A program made the position numbers and the translations under genes. DNA of 46,744 nucleotides from an uncultured archaeon (GTDB lineage Archaea; Thermoplasmatota; E2; DHVEG-1): NCBI GenBank assembly GCA_902384685.1, contig CABMCU010000052.1, positions 1 through 46,744 of the forward strand, read 5' to 3'. The notes under the pieces were generated by a model, which was given only the letters and a program-made list of their open reading frames with translations, was not told where the DNA came from and did no database searches. Shown piece after piece: positions 24,492 to 33,033 of this stretch. Within the stretch, counting starts at the first letter, position 1; the number at the start of each line of letters is the position of its first letter.

Positions 24492-26135
24492 ATGCGAAGG
24501 AAAATCATAGGAATTTTTATGTGTATATTGATGGTTGTGTCTGTTGTTTTACCCGTAGCAGGAAATCTGAACAAAAGCGAAAATGAGAAATCCATACAAT
24601 TCGTTGGCCTAGTGACCAAGAGTATTCCTACATCTCAGATGAATGTACCATTGACACGTGTTACACCAAGGCCGTTGTATAGCGAAGATTTCGATCCGCT
24701 CGATGAACACATTATTGTGACCGTCACTATTAACGAAATACGAGCACTTAAGACAATCGATATCCTCTCCAATCCTGATTTTTATCTCAAGGTAACAATC
24801 AATGACACAGAATTTGTCAGCGATGTCTGGGAAAACATGAGGTATCTTGAAAATCTGAATTGGTCTGCCTCCTGCGAGGTTCTAAAAGATACTGAGTTGG
24901 TGAATATCACCATTGCACTATGGGATAAGGGCACTGGGGTGGACCTTCTTTGTGATATTAGTCGAGATTACGGATCTTTTCAACAGCGCCGTACTGCAGA
25001 GTTGACATACAGTATTGCGACAGGCGTCTGGTGGGGTGATGATAATTCTTGGGATGATATGAGTGGAATTGGACGACTCAGCGGAATCGATGATCATAGT
25101 ATTTACGAAGAAGACAGAGACTGTGAACTCTGGTTTACGATTACGCAAACTGATTTCGATGGGGATGGACTTCCCTATTGGCTTGAAGTGAATATGTACA
25201 ATACCAGTCCTCTCATAAACAATCTCGGTGAAGATGCAGATGGTGATGGCATTCCCATTGAGTGGGAATATAGATTTGGACTACATTATTACGAAGGGTA
25301 TGGATATTACAATGATTTTGATCCCTTCGTGTGGGAGGATCATGCAACCCAAGATTGGGACAACGATGGGTTAACCAACATCGAGGAATACAAAACATGG
25401 CAATGGGGATCCGATCCATGGCAACAAGATATCTTCATTGAACTGGATCAGATGGAAATAGGCCCAAAAGGCAAAGGCAGTTTTGTACCAATTGAAGCAT
25501 TTGACATATTACGAGATTCGTATGCAAGGCACAACATTGTGTGGCATATCGATGATGGTCGACTTGGAGGTGGTGAAAAAACTATTCCCTTCAGGGAACA
25601 TGTAAATGATAATGATCTTAGTTTATTGTACTGGAAATACTTCATGCACGGGGATGCACAGAACTGGCGACGCGGTGTGTTCCGCTGGTGTATCGTCGGG
25701 TATAATTTATCCTGGGTAATAGGCCGCTCGGCACCAGGTTTCATCTTCGAATCAAAAATCAATGAGACATCTGCCGTTGATTGCCTCTACATCTCAACAC
25801 TGTACCATGACATGCGTGCAAAAATCTTTCCGATTATCGATGGTCTGCATCGAGGAACATTCAATAGAGAAATGAATCGAGCGTCTGTGTATGCGGGTGT
25901 TATTATGCATGAAACCGGGCATACATTAGGCATCTATGCCCCAGGATGTGATGCACCAGATTGTGTATGGCCGTGGCAAAGTAATTACTGGTTATATGCG
26001 CCTTATAAGAGCTGTATGAATTACCGGTATACCTATAGAGGAATCGTTGATTATTCAGATGGTTCTCGAGGGAAAAACGATTTTGATGATTGGGACGTTA
26101 TTGATCTTACATTGTTCAATCCGTCAGCCTCATAA
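24492..26135 (+). CDS. Secreted metzincin-type metallopeptidase
   Basis: 547 residues. Signal peptide 1-24 (IIGIFMCILMVVSVVLPVAG). Residues ~60-220 are a beta domain. Calcium-loop repeats at ~220-310 (DFDGDGLPYWLE, DADGDGIPIEWE, DWDNDGLTNIEE) resemble thrombospondin type 3 repeats. The catalytic domain has the zinc motif HETGHTLGI (His473, Glu474, His477) and a Met-turn candidate SCMNYRY (Met509), as in metzincins. The third ligand is not obvious. An extracellular protease by inference. Confidence 0.8.
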   Translation: MRRKIIGIFMCILMVVSVVLPVAGNLNKSENEKSIQFVGLVTKSIPTSQMNVPLTRVTPRPLYSEDFDPLDEHIIVTVTINEIRALKTIDILSNPDFYLKVTINDTEFVSDVWENMRYLENLNWSASCEVLKDTELVNITIALWDKGTGVDLLCDISRDYGSFQQRRTAELTYSIATGVWWGDDNSWDDMSGIGRLSGIDDHSIYEEDRDCELWFTITQTDFDGDGLPYWLEVNMYNTSPLINNLGEDADGDGIPIEWEYRFGLHYYEGYGYYNDFDPFVWEDHATQDWDNDGLTNIEEYKTWQWGSDPWQQDIFIELDQMEIGPKGKGSFVPIEAFDILRDSYARHNIVWHIDDGRLGGGEKTIPFREHVNDNDLSLLYWKYFMHGDAQNWRRGVFRWCIVGYNLSWVIGRSAPGFIFESKINETSAVDCLYISTLYHDMRAKIFPIIDGLHRGTFNREMNRASVYAGVIMHETGHTLGIYAPGCDAPDCVWPWQSNYWLYAPYKSCMNYRYTYRGIVDYSDGSRGKNDFDDWDVIDLTLFNPSAS

Positions 26136-26176
26136 TCGAGGAATCCCTCTTTTTTTCTCTATTTTATTTGTCATTT

Positions 26177-26255
26177 GATTCGCACAAAAAACATTAAGTT
26201 TATCAAACCATTTCAATGCTTCTGTTTCTAAGGATATGTTTTTAAGGAAGTAAAT
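26177..26255 (+). promoter_or_regulatory. Shared promoter element (class I) before 26398
   Basis: gattcgcacaaaaaacatta, then a weakened core (caaaccatttcaatgcttct) and gtttctaaggatatgttttta. A second TATA-like stretch with the leader motif tatattatatcctata lies at 26347-26363, so the real start may be there. Confidence 0.6.
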
Positions 26256-26397
26256 ATAGGAATATAATAAAAAAAATGAAAATTTTTCTTAATTTTTTTT
26301 TATTTCGTTCAATTATCATAAGAAAACTCTAATATACTCACAGTGGTGTATATTATATCCTATAGGACCCATTTTTTTCAGGGGTGGAAACGTAAAC

Positions 26398-27516
26398 ATG
26401 AGAAGGAAAATCATTGGCATTTTTGTATGTACGCTGATGATAATAACTTGTAGTATACCTGTTCTCGGGGATTGTATTACTATACAAAATGAAGATAATC
26501 ATTTACAAAAAAATAACCATGATTTTTATAAAAAAATAAATCATGATGTTCGATCTGTAGCAGAATTTGAGCCTGTTGATGAATTGATTATTACATGGGT
26601 GATGGGATGGTATGATATGCAACAATATTTCATTGATATCATTCAAGCAGCACAGGATGCTGTACATATTAGAATTAATATCGATAATGAAATGCAAAAA
26701 ATAGGACTTATATCAGACTTAACAGCGGCAGGGGTTCCCTTAGATAATATTACGATGACATGTATTCCGACCGATACGTTTTGGTGTAGAGATTATGGTC
26801 CTTTTTTTGTTGAAAAAAATGATGAACTTGCTATTGTTGATTTTAGTTATGTAGGATGGTTAAATAGACCTATTGATAATTTATATCCTACGTTGTATGG
26901 GAGGATTAACAATATCGATTATAGTTTTTATACAAACTTTTTACTCTGTTTGCAAGGGGGTAATTACATGACAGATGGGGAAGGTCAGGCGATGATTGCT
27001 GAAGGACCGCTTCATAGGAGGTTTTTAAATAGATTTTTAACAAATGAAGAAATAATCGATGTATTGAAATCAAATTTAGGTCTTGATGAAGTACATATCT
27101 TTAAATCACAACAGGATGATGGCACGGGACATATTGATATGTATTCAAAACTATTAGATGAAAATACGGTGTTAGTAGGATCGTGGGATCCTACTGATGT
27201 TAATTATCAGATTTTAGAAGATAATGCTATTAATTTTTCCTACCTTGGTTTAAATGTGATACGAATCCCTATGTTGCGAAATTCATCCTCAGACTATCCC
27301 ATTATCTGGAGTTATACAAATTCCCTTATAATCAATGGAACTCATAAAAAAGTCGTGCTCGTGCCCCAATACAATGTTTCAGCGGATTCTGTCGCACTCT
27401 CAATTTACCAACAAGCAATGCCAGACTATGAAATACGTGGAATAGATTGTAGAATAATAATACCCTTAGGCGGGGCTATTCATTGTACGACGATGACAAG
27501 ACCACTCATAGACTAA
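26398..27516 (+). CDS. Secreted peptidylarginine/agmatine deiminase-family enzyme
   Basis: 372 residues. Signal peptide 1-24 (IIGIFVCTLMIITCSIPVLG). Guanidino-group-modifying fold: Asp132 in WCRDYGPFF, GGNYMTDGEG, His245/Asp247 in GTGHIDMYS, and nucleophile Cys363 in GGAIHCTTMT. It belongs to the Porphyromonas-type PAD/agmatine deiminase family; the signal peptide favours action on peptide arginine outside the cell, but free agmatine is not excluded. The stop TAA (27514-27516) is followed in frame by 31 sense codons ending in a tail seen on other exported proteins. Confidence 0.87.
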   Translation: MRRKIIGIFVCTLMIITCSIPVLGDCITIQNEDNHLQKNNHDFYKKINHDVRSVAEFEPVDELIITWVMGWYDMQQYFIDIIQAAQDAVHIRINIDNEMQKIGLISDLTAAGVPLDNITMTCIPTDTFWCRDYGPFFVEKNDELAIVDFSYVGWLNRPIDNLYPTLYGRINNIDYSFYTNFLLCLQGGNYMTDGEGQAMIAEGPLHRRFLNRFLTNEEIIDVLKSNLGLDEVHIFKSQQDDGTGHIDMYSKLLDENTVLVGSWDPTDVNYQILEDNAINFSYLGLNVIRIPMLRNSSSDYPIIWSYTNSLIINGTHKKVVLVPQYNVSADSVALSIYQQAMPDYEIRGIDCRIIIPLGGAIHCTTMTRPLID

Positions 27517-27612
27517 ATTAAAAACCATATTCTCAGGAAATTTGTAGTTGAACAGTTGTTCCAGCATTTCCCCAATGCGTTCCCACTACTACAACAGCTC
27601 AGGGGATACTAA
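27517..27612 (+). pseudogene. In-frame severed C-terminal tail of the deiminase gene
   Basis: Directly after the TAA at 27514, the same frame stays open for 31 codons and ends VEQLFQHFPNAFPLLQQLRG plus Tyr-stop (27550-27612). This is the same terminal motif as in the proteins ending at 16464 and 44685. The full frame 26398-27612 would give 404 codons. One TAA therefore appears to have cut off a functional tail; a sequencing error or readthrough are alternatives. Confidence 0.7.
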
Positions 27613-27618
27613 AAATTC

Positions 27619-28242
27619 TTATCTCTTTTCAAGCTCTTTTCGTATTCCTCGTAGCTCCGCTAAAATATCCTTGGATATTCCACTACCGCTGATATCATTT
27701 ACACCGTCTCCTAAACGTGATTGCATTACTCGTTTCATAATTTCCTCTTTTAAAGGTTCTGGATTTCTAACACCGAGTATCTGCCCCTCAGGTCCAGTAA
27801 TACCACTCCCAGCACTTGCTCCACCCATAGAACCGGTTCCTGCAGTATACGAATTTACACGATGGAGATGAAAGATCTGTTCAATAGGACCTTGATCAAC
27901 ACTGATATGCTGTATTCTTGCATAGGGGATTGTTCTTCTGTACTTCCACCATATCCCCCGATGAATGAGTATCCCCTGTTCTCCAAGAGCATATCGGTAA
28001 CGAGGATAATACATTAAAATCCAGATATTGTAAACGATGAAAACAGAAACAAGGACAATAGTTCCAATCAGAAAAATCCAGAGAGGGATATCTTTACCAG
28101 GATCCGATAATGGTGTATAATACCATCCTAAAAGAGTCCCAAGTGAAAAGAAAATCCATATCATACCAAAAATAATTATTCCTTTAACTCTCCATACTTT
28201 TTTCGCTGCAGGATCAAGCATTCTCCATTCTTTTTCTACCAT
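27619..28242 (-). CDS. Membrane protein with bacterial-type PH (YdbS-like) domain
   Basis: 207 residues from the ATG at 28242 (MVEKEWRMLDPAAKKVWRVK); a longer frame to 28311 adds an unlikely leader. Two membrane segments (IIIFGMIWIFFSLGTLLGWY and IFLIGTIVLVSVFIVYNIWI) are followed by a PH-type domain (YALGEQGILIHRGIWWKYRR, IPYARIQHISVDQGPIEQIF, GITGPEGQILGVRNPE). The end is a helical tail (DILAELRGIRKELEKR). Runs against the neighbouring secreted-protein genes and ends 7 bases from the severed tail. Function in membrane homeostasis is typical but unproved. Confidence 0.8.
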   Translation of the reverse strand: MVEKEWRMLDPAAKKVWRVKGIIIFGMIWIFFSLGTLLGWYYTPLSDPGKDIPLWIFLIGTIVLVSVFIVYNIWILMYYPRYRYALGEQGILIHRGIWWKYRRTIPYARIQHISVDQGPIEQIFHLHRVNSYTAGTGSMGGASAGSGITGPEGQILGVRNPEPLKEEIMKRVMQSRLGDGVNDISGSGISKDILAELRGIRKELEKR

Positions 28243-28340
28243 TATTCTCGATGATAGAAAAGAAAGAAGGGTTAAAAGATGTTGCGATAATATATTTGAA
28301 CAAAACATCAAAATATAAAGAGTTGATTTATCAAATACTC

Positions 28341-28387
28341 ATAAAACCGTGTCAATACTTCTGTTTCTAAGGATATGTTTTTATATA
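28341..28387 (+). promoter_or_regulatory. Shared promoter element (class I) before 28428
   Basis: ataaaaccgtgtcaatactt, ctgtttctaaggatatgttt, ttatata. One substitution in the core. A ggtggagg ribosome binding site lies just before the start of the zinc-ribbon gene. Confidence 0.73.
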
Positions 28388-28427
28388 AAGATATATGTTT
28401 CCAATCTATAGGTGGAGGTAAAGGATT

Positions 28428-28604
28428 ATGCCATGTGTTAAATGTGGAAATCAAAACATAGTTGACGGCACTTTGGGAACACCCACACATCCGGTAGTAA
28501 ATGTTTTTGAAGGAATTGCCAATCCAAAAGTCCAAAAATTAAAAACAGTTACTTGTTTAAATTGTGGATTTGTTGAAATATATCTGGATCGAGATAAACG
28601 ATAG
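28428..28604 (+). CDS. 58-residue zinc-ribbon protein
   Basis: Starts MPCVKCGNQNIVDGTLGTPT and has VTCLNCGFVEIYLDRDKR at the end. CxxCG and CxxCG near each terminus form one zinc ribbon, as in nucleic-acid-binding or ribosome-associated ribbons (the final CLNCGFVEIY is typical). The ribosome binding site is strong (ggtggaggtaaagg). A cytoplasmic protein under the same promoter type as the exported ones. Confidence 0.75.
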   Translation: MPCVKCGNQNIVDGTLGTPTHPVVNVFEGIANPKVQKLKTVTCLNCGFVEIYLDRDKR

Positions 28605-28624
28605 AATTACTTTTTCTTTTTTTT

Positions 28625-28652
28625 TATTTTTATCTTTTCCAAACATTTAAAT
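28625..28652 (+). promoter_or_regulatory. Class II promoter half before 28707
   Basis: tatttttatcttttccaaac and atttaaat, without the upstream GTGTCAATGC core; the leader has gatattaactcttaacctg and ends in gaggaggaataa before the ATG. It overlaps a poly-T run that probably terminates the zinc-ribbon gene. Confidence 0.55.
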
Positions 28653-28706
28653 AAAACAAGGGGATATTAACTCTTAACCTGATTTTATCAGAGGAGGAAT
28701 AACAAG

Positions 28707-29144
28707 ATGAAATATAAAATTTTAGGTATTATTATTTGTATGGTGCTGATATTACCTATGTTTTCTTTTACAACTGTTGCAGCTCAAGGTCCAAAATTAG
28801 AAATAAAAATAGTAGGTGGATTACCAATAAATCCCTTTATCCGTTATGTTGGAGGCGTTATAGGAAATGTCGGTGATGCTCCAGCATATAATATCTCTTG
28901 TAAAATGACAATAAAGGGTGGATTTGGCGGAACTATTAGTGAAACACAATATGGGTATACAAATGAAATACTTCCTAACAATGGCTATGCTATTGCAATA
29001 TTGGATACGGTTGGATTTGGTCCTGTTTTGATAACAATGACCGCATCAGCAACAAATGCAGAGAATGTGACAGGTACAGCAAAAGGATTTCAAATCGGTG
29101 GATTCACTTGGGTTCCCTTCTCATGGATTCGTATACTAACATGA
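28707..29144 (+). CDS. Small secreted protein, Ig-like
   Basis: 145 residues. Signal peptide 1-27 (ILGIIICMVLILPMFSFTTV, cleavage after VAAQ). The mature part reads like a CARDB/Ig-type domain (VGGVIGNVGDAPAYNISCKM, VLITMTASATNAENVTGTAK), a fold used for adhesion or as modules of larger surface proteins. No anchor. Strong ribosome binding site. Confidence 0.68.
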   Translation: MKYKILGIIICMVLILPMFSFTTVAAQGPKLEIKIVGGLPINPFIRYVGGVIGNVGDAPAYNISCKMTIKGGFGGTISETQYGYTNEILPNNGYAIAILDTVGFGPVLITMTASATNAENVTGTAKGFQIGGFTWVPFSWIRILT

Positions 29145-29149
29145 GAATC

Positions 29150-29194
29150 TTAAAACCGTGCCAATGCTTTTATTTCTAAAGATATGCTTTTATA
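29150..29194 (+). promoter_or_regulatory. Shared promoter element (class I) before 29231
   Basis: ttaaaaccgtgccaatgctt, ttatttctaaagatatgctt, ttata. Consensus spacing is kept. A ggggaaga ribosome binding site follows at 29223-29230, but no canonical start codon comes after it. Confidence 0.68.
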
Positions 29195-29230
29195 GCAAAC
29201 AGTGCTATATAATTTTACATAAGGGGAAGA

Positions 29231-30703
29231 ATTATAAGAAAAATCGTCTCGTTTGGAAAGAGCTTTGCCTTTATCGTCGTTGGATTATTAATCTGTAGTG
29301 GACTGGGACTGATACCAATTCCAACGCAAGCGATTATTAACGATAGTAAATATGATTTTATCATCATCACGCCAATGGATTTTTCAAATGAGTTACAACC
29401 ATTGGTAACGCATAAAGAACAACACGATATTGTAACAAGAATTGTCACCCTTGATGACATCTACGGTGGTATCTATTTCTCTGCACAAGGGAGAGATGAT
29501 GCGGAAAAAATCAAATATTTCATAAAAAATGCAAAAGAACAATGGAACATTAGTTATGTTATGCTCGTCGGAGGGAAAGAAGAACTCCCTGTCAGATATG
29601 CCGTGTACTACGACAATTCTTCCAGAGAGTATTCTACTGTTCCCTTGTTACATCAGCTGTTTTCTCCTCTATACTCTGTCGAGTCCACTGGCGTAATCAC
29701 TGATCTGTATTATGCTGATATTTATGATAAAAACGGTAGTTTTTGTTCTTGGGATTCAAATCAGAACGGCTTTTTTGGGGAAGTAACTCCATCTGGTGCG
29801 ATTGATGATGTTGATTTATATCCGGATGTAGGTATTGGACGATTGCTGTGTCATTCGTCAGAGGAAGTTACGGTTGTTGTAAATAAAATCATCAACTATG
29901 AAAACACAGCATATGGCTCAGAGTGGTTCCATAATTTGGTTCTCTGCGGAGGAGACACTCATCCGTATACATGGCAAGAAATATTGATTGGTTTAGCGGT
30001 ACAAAATCTTACGGGATTGAGTTATCATATTGCTTTTGAAGGGGAATATATGAGTGAGCTGGTGGCAATACTTCTTAATAATTTTACGGCAAAGAAATAT
30101 TATGCCAGTAGTCTTTTTGGAATAAAGACAAATAGACTCACGGCGAAAAATATGAACCTAGCAATTAATGACGGTGCCGGGCTCGTTATGTTCAATTTCC
30201 ATGGTGCACCAACATCTATTGCGACGCATCCTCCCTTTAATAATAAAAGATGGATGCCTATGTCGTTTCCATCTGGGTATAATATATCTAATGTTCAGAA
30301 ATTGACCAATGGCGACAAATTACCGGTTATCGTTTTCAGTGCGTGTTCCTGTGGGGATTTTGATACAATACCCAACCCGATTGCTTGGGAGTTCGTGAAT
30401 AAAAAAAACGGTGGTGCGATCGCTAGCTTTGCATTAACAACGATGGGAGATATCCTCCCGTCAACTGCTTGTACTGAAACCATGACTGGCCATACCACCA
30501 TGAGTATTTTTGAAGCATATAGAGAAGGCATTCATTCCATTGGAGACCTCTGGGCACAGTCCATTATACGATATTTGAACGATGATTGGGCATGGAAAAT
30601 AAACGAGAATTTACTAAAAAATGTATTATTAAACTATTTGGCTCTTGAAGAATGGATTCTCTTTGGTGATCCGACGTTGGAAATTGGTGGGTATTCCTCA
30701 TAA
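29231..30703 (+). CDS. Gingipain-like (C25) peptidase with no canonical start codon
   Basis: The frame codes for a good signal peptide (about FGKSFAFIVVGLLICSGLGL, then PIPTQA) right after a ggggaaga ribosome binding site, but the first codons are ATT (29231) and ATA (29234); the first ATG is at 29375, inside the mature enzyme. C25 domain: YDFIIITPMDF, LPVRYAVYYD, DVGIGRLLC, catalytic His in MFNFHGAPTS and Cys in VIFSACSCGDF-type context, ending FGDPTLEIGGY. Unlike 22381 it lacks a propeptide. Either it uses a rare AUU/AUA start or it has lost its start codon. Confidence 0.8.
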   Translation: MIRKIVSFGKSFAFIVVGLLICSGLGLIPIPTQAIINDSKYDFIIITPMDFSNELQPLVTHKEQHDIVTRIVTLDDIYGGIYFSAQGRDDAEKIKYFIKNAKEQWNISYVMLVGGKEELPVRYAVYYDNSSREYSTVPLLHQLFSPLYSVESTGVITDLYYADIYDKNGSFCSWDSNQNGFFGEVTPSGAIDDVDLYPDVGIGRLLCHSSEEVTVVVNKIINYENTAYGSEWFHNLVLCGGDTHPYTWQEILIGLAVQNLTGLSYHIAFEGEYMSELVAILLNNFTAKKYYASSLFGIKTNRLTAKNMNLAINDGAGLVMFNFHGAPTSIATHPPFNNKRWMPMSFPSGYNISNVQKLTNGDKLPVIVFSACSCGDFDTIPNPIAWEFVNKKNGGAIASFALTTMGDILPSTACTETMTGHTTMSIFEAYREGIHSIGDLWAQSIIRYLNDDWAWKINENLLKNVLLNYLALEEWILFGDPTLEIGGYSS

Positions 30704-30741
30704 TCGAGAAACCCCTCTTTTCCTTCTTTTTTTTATTTTAA

Positions 30742-30763
30742 GTTAAAACCGTGTTCATGCTTG
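30742..30763 (+). promoter_or_regulatory. Shared promoter core before the mutY-like gene
   Basis: gttaaaaccgtgttcatgct-t with one change, followed by a TATA-like gatttatata at 30781-30790. Last copy of the main island and the only one before a DNA-repair gene. Confidence 0.55.
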
Positions 30764-30917
30764 AGATATTCTTGATCATGGATTTATATACGAGAATCAT
30801 TTAGGGTGAACGAAATATCACAATTGTGGCTATTTTCCCCTGTTGAAAGTTAAAATAATTTCGACTATAGTACTATATCATAATCATATTAAGACCATTG
30901 ATATTCAGTATAAACGA

Positions 30918-31760
30918 ATGCTTGTTGCTATGCTTTCTTTACAGAGTGGCTCAAGAACGATCCCGCGGGAAACAGTCCAGCGGTTCCAAAAAAAGGTTTT
31001 TTCTTTTTATCAACAGAACAAACGCGAGTTACCTTGGAGAAACACGACGGATCCGTATAAGATCCTTGTTTCTGAGTTGATGTTGCAGCAGACACAGGTG
31101 TCTCGAGTTATTTCGTATTATGAGCGGTGGATTGCTCGCTGGCCGACTATTTCTGATCTTGCGTCTGCGTCACGTGCGGAGGTGTTGAAGGCGTGGATGG
31201 GACTAGGGTATAACACCCGAGCAGTGTATCTGCATAAGGCTGCGCAGAAAATTGTTGCTGAGTACGATGGGGATGTGCTTACGGCGATGAAACAGTATCA
31301 AGAAATCCCTGGTGTTGGGCGGTATACCGCTCAAGCAGTGCAGATTTTTTCGAGGAATACGGATCTTGTGACGGTTGATACGAATATCCGGCGGATCTTC
31401 ATTGCAGAGTTTCATCTCTCTGAGGAGTTGTCCATGAGGGAGCTTTGGGGGTATGCCGAGCAGTGTCTCCCCTTGGGGCGGAGTCGGGAGTGGCATAACG
31501 CGTTAATGGATTATGGTGCGTTGCATCAGACGGCAAAGAAAACAGGCATCCGCTCGGTATCCCAGCAATCAGAGTTCGAAGGATCTGATCGGCAGAGACG
31601 CGCTGCGGTGTTACGTCTTCTTCTGAGTGGCCCGGCTTCGTTTGATACTATCCATCGTGCACTGGGAGGAGAGCGGATGAAGATAAGAAAAATTCTAGGT
31701 AAAATGGTTGACGAGGATCTCCTGGTTCTGCAGAACAAGAGGTATCAGGTGAAAGAATAA
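30918..31760 (+). CDS. mutY: MutY-like A/G-specific adenine glycosylase without Fe-S cluster
   Basis: About 280 residues from the ATG at 30918; a second ATG at 30930 and a TTG at 30843 are alternatives. The HhH-GPD fold is complete: ELMLQQTQVSRV with the catalytic Glu, helix-hairpin-helix EIPGVGRYTAQAV, and the catalytic Asp in VDTNIRRIF. The stretch after MDYGALH, where MutY has four cysteines for a [4Fe-4S] cluster, contains none. A C-terminal winged-helix-like region (AAVLRLLLSGPASFDTIHRA) replaces the usual NUDIX-like domain. It should remove adenine opposite 8-oxoguanine. Confidence 0.82.
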   Translation: MLVAMLSLQSGSRTIPRETVQRFQKKVFSFYQQNKRELPWRNTTDPYKILVSELMLQQTQVSRVISYYERWIARWPTISDLASASRAEVLKAWMGLGYNTRAVYLHKAAQKIVAEYDGDVLTAMKQYQEIPGVGRYTAQAVQIFSRNTDLVTVDTNIRRIFIAEFHLSEELSMRELWGYAEQCLPLGRSREWHNALMDYGALHQTAKKTGIRSVSQQSEFEGSDRQRRAAVLRLLLSGPASFDTIHRALGGERMKIRKILGKMVDEDLLVLQNKRYQVKE

Positions 31761-31779
31761 GCATGATGCTTTGAACTTG

Positions 31780-32382
31780 TTATGTTACTTTTACTGACAA
31801 CGAAGAAAGGTCCCTGCGTAGTTGATCAAGGTCTTGAAAGAGAATCCCATGGATCCCGATGGTTTCTGCACCATCAATAAATTCGCTCCGGTCATCGACA
31901 AATACTGTTTCCTGGGGCTCTACCCGTAATTTTGTAAGGAGAATCTGATAGATTTTTTTCTCTGGTTTCCGTGTTCCTTCCGCGCAAGAAAAAACCGTAA
32001 CATCGAACATGTCATAGTGCTGTTTTTGGAAAAACCGCATCGCAGGATATTCGGTGTTTGAGAGGAACCCGGTGAGGTAGCCGTTTTGTTTGAGGAGTGA
32101 TACAAACTGGAATACCTCTTTGTTTTCTTGGTAGACGTTTTTGAAGGCTTTTTCCCAGAGCGAGAAGATTCTTGGTGAATGATTTTTCCATTCAGGTGAG
32201 ATGATTTCCCAGAGGGATTGTTCTGAGATTGTTCCTTTCTGGAATGATTCTGCGTATTTTCTGTATGCGTTGCTTAACGAATGTTCGGTCATCTGCAGCT
32301 GTTTCGCACAATACTTTAGCAGACCTTTGGTAGGGTTTTCGATAAGAACGCCGCCCCAGTCGAATGCGATGGCTCTGATCAT
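31780..32382 (-). CDS. HAD-superfamily hydrolase
   Basis: 200 residues. Motif I FDWGGVLIE has the nucleophile Asp8 but Gly in place of the second Asp, as in many HAD subfamily IA members (FDFGGVL type). Motif II is GFLSNTEYP, motif III includes Lys in GTRKPEKKIYQ, and motif IV is VFVDDRSEFI. Substrate unknown; small phosphorylated metabolites are typical. Converges with mutY, 19 bases between the stops. Confidence 0.87.
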   Translation of the reverse strand: MIRAIAFDWGGVLIENPTKGLLKYCAKQLQMTEHSLSNAYRKYAESFQKGTISEQSLWEIISPEWKNHSPRIFSLWEKAFKNVYQENKEVFQFVSLLKQNGYLTGFLSNTEYPAMRFFQKQHYDMFDVTVFSCAEGTRKPEKKIYQILLTKLRVEPQETVFVDDRSEFIDGAETIGIHGILFQDLDQLRRDLSSLSVKVT

Positions 32383-32529
32383 GCGTGAGGAGGAATTTTT
32401 CTGTATTCAAAAATGTTCCGGCATTAGAATATTGAATTGATTACACCTAGGAAAGAATTGGACGGAACTCCACTATTATCACACAAGTAGAGCATCTTTT
32501 TTATTTTTTGAAGAATTGTTACTACATTA

Positions 32530-33033
32530 TCGAGGTTAATAGTGATGTGATTGCGGCGATGAAATAGTATCAAGAGATCTCTCGTGTTGGGCGACATACT
32601 GTTCAAGCTGTGCAGATTTTTCCGATGAATGTGGATCTTGTGACGGTTGATACGAACATCCGGCGGATCTTTATCGCGGAGTTTCATCTTTCTGAAGATG
32701 TATCCACACCTGAACTGTGGGAGTATGCCGGTCGATTTTTCCCCGTAGGTCGGAGTCGTGAGTGGCATGATGCGTTAATGGATTTATGGTGTGTTACATC
32801 AGACGACAAAGAAAACTGGGATGCACTATGTAGCTCAGCAGTCGCAGTTCGAAGGATCTGATCGGCGATTACGCGCAGCTATTCTACGTCTGCTTCTGGG
32901 TGGTCCGTCTTCATTTGAGGACATTCACCAAACACTTGGCGGAGAACAGATGAGGTTGAGGAAAATCCTGGATAAAACGGCTGACGAGGAAATTTTAGTT
33001 CTGCAGAACAAGCGCTCTCAAGTGAAAGAATAA
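32530..33033 (+). pseudogene. Decayed duplicate of mutY 3' half
   Basis: Aligns with about 31257-31760. Damage seen: CAG to TAG (gcgatgaaatagtatcaag, near 32562), loss of the hairpin glycine codon context (cctggtgttggg to tctcgtgttggg), and a one-base insertion near 32783 (ggatttatggtgtg against ggattatggtgcg) that shifts the frame; the end VLQNKRSQVKE is still readable. Nonsense and frameshift together make a functional protein unlikely. Confidence 0.8.

Noticed and set aside
12585-29194. CRISPR array
   Set aside because: Repeat copies are imperfect and separated by whole genes of 0.1-2 kb, not by uniform short spacers; no cas genes.
11712-30763. Integron-like cassette array, with the intergenic element as recombination site
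   Set aside because: Genes of one direction separated by a common repeat suggest cassettes, but the element is not palindromic, has no attC-like core sites or hairpin, ends at TATA boxes, and also lies before minus-strand genes. A promoter explains it better; no integrase is seen.
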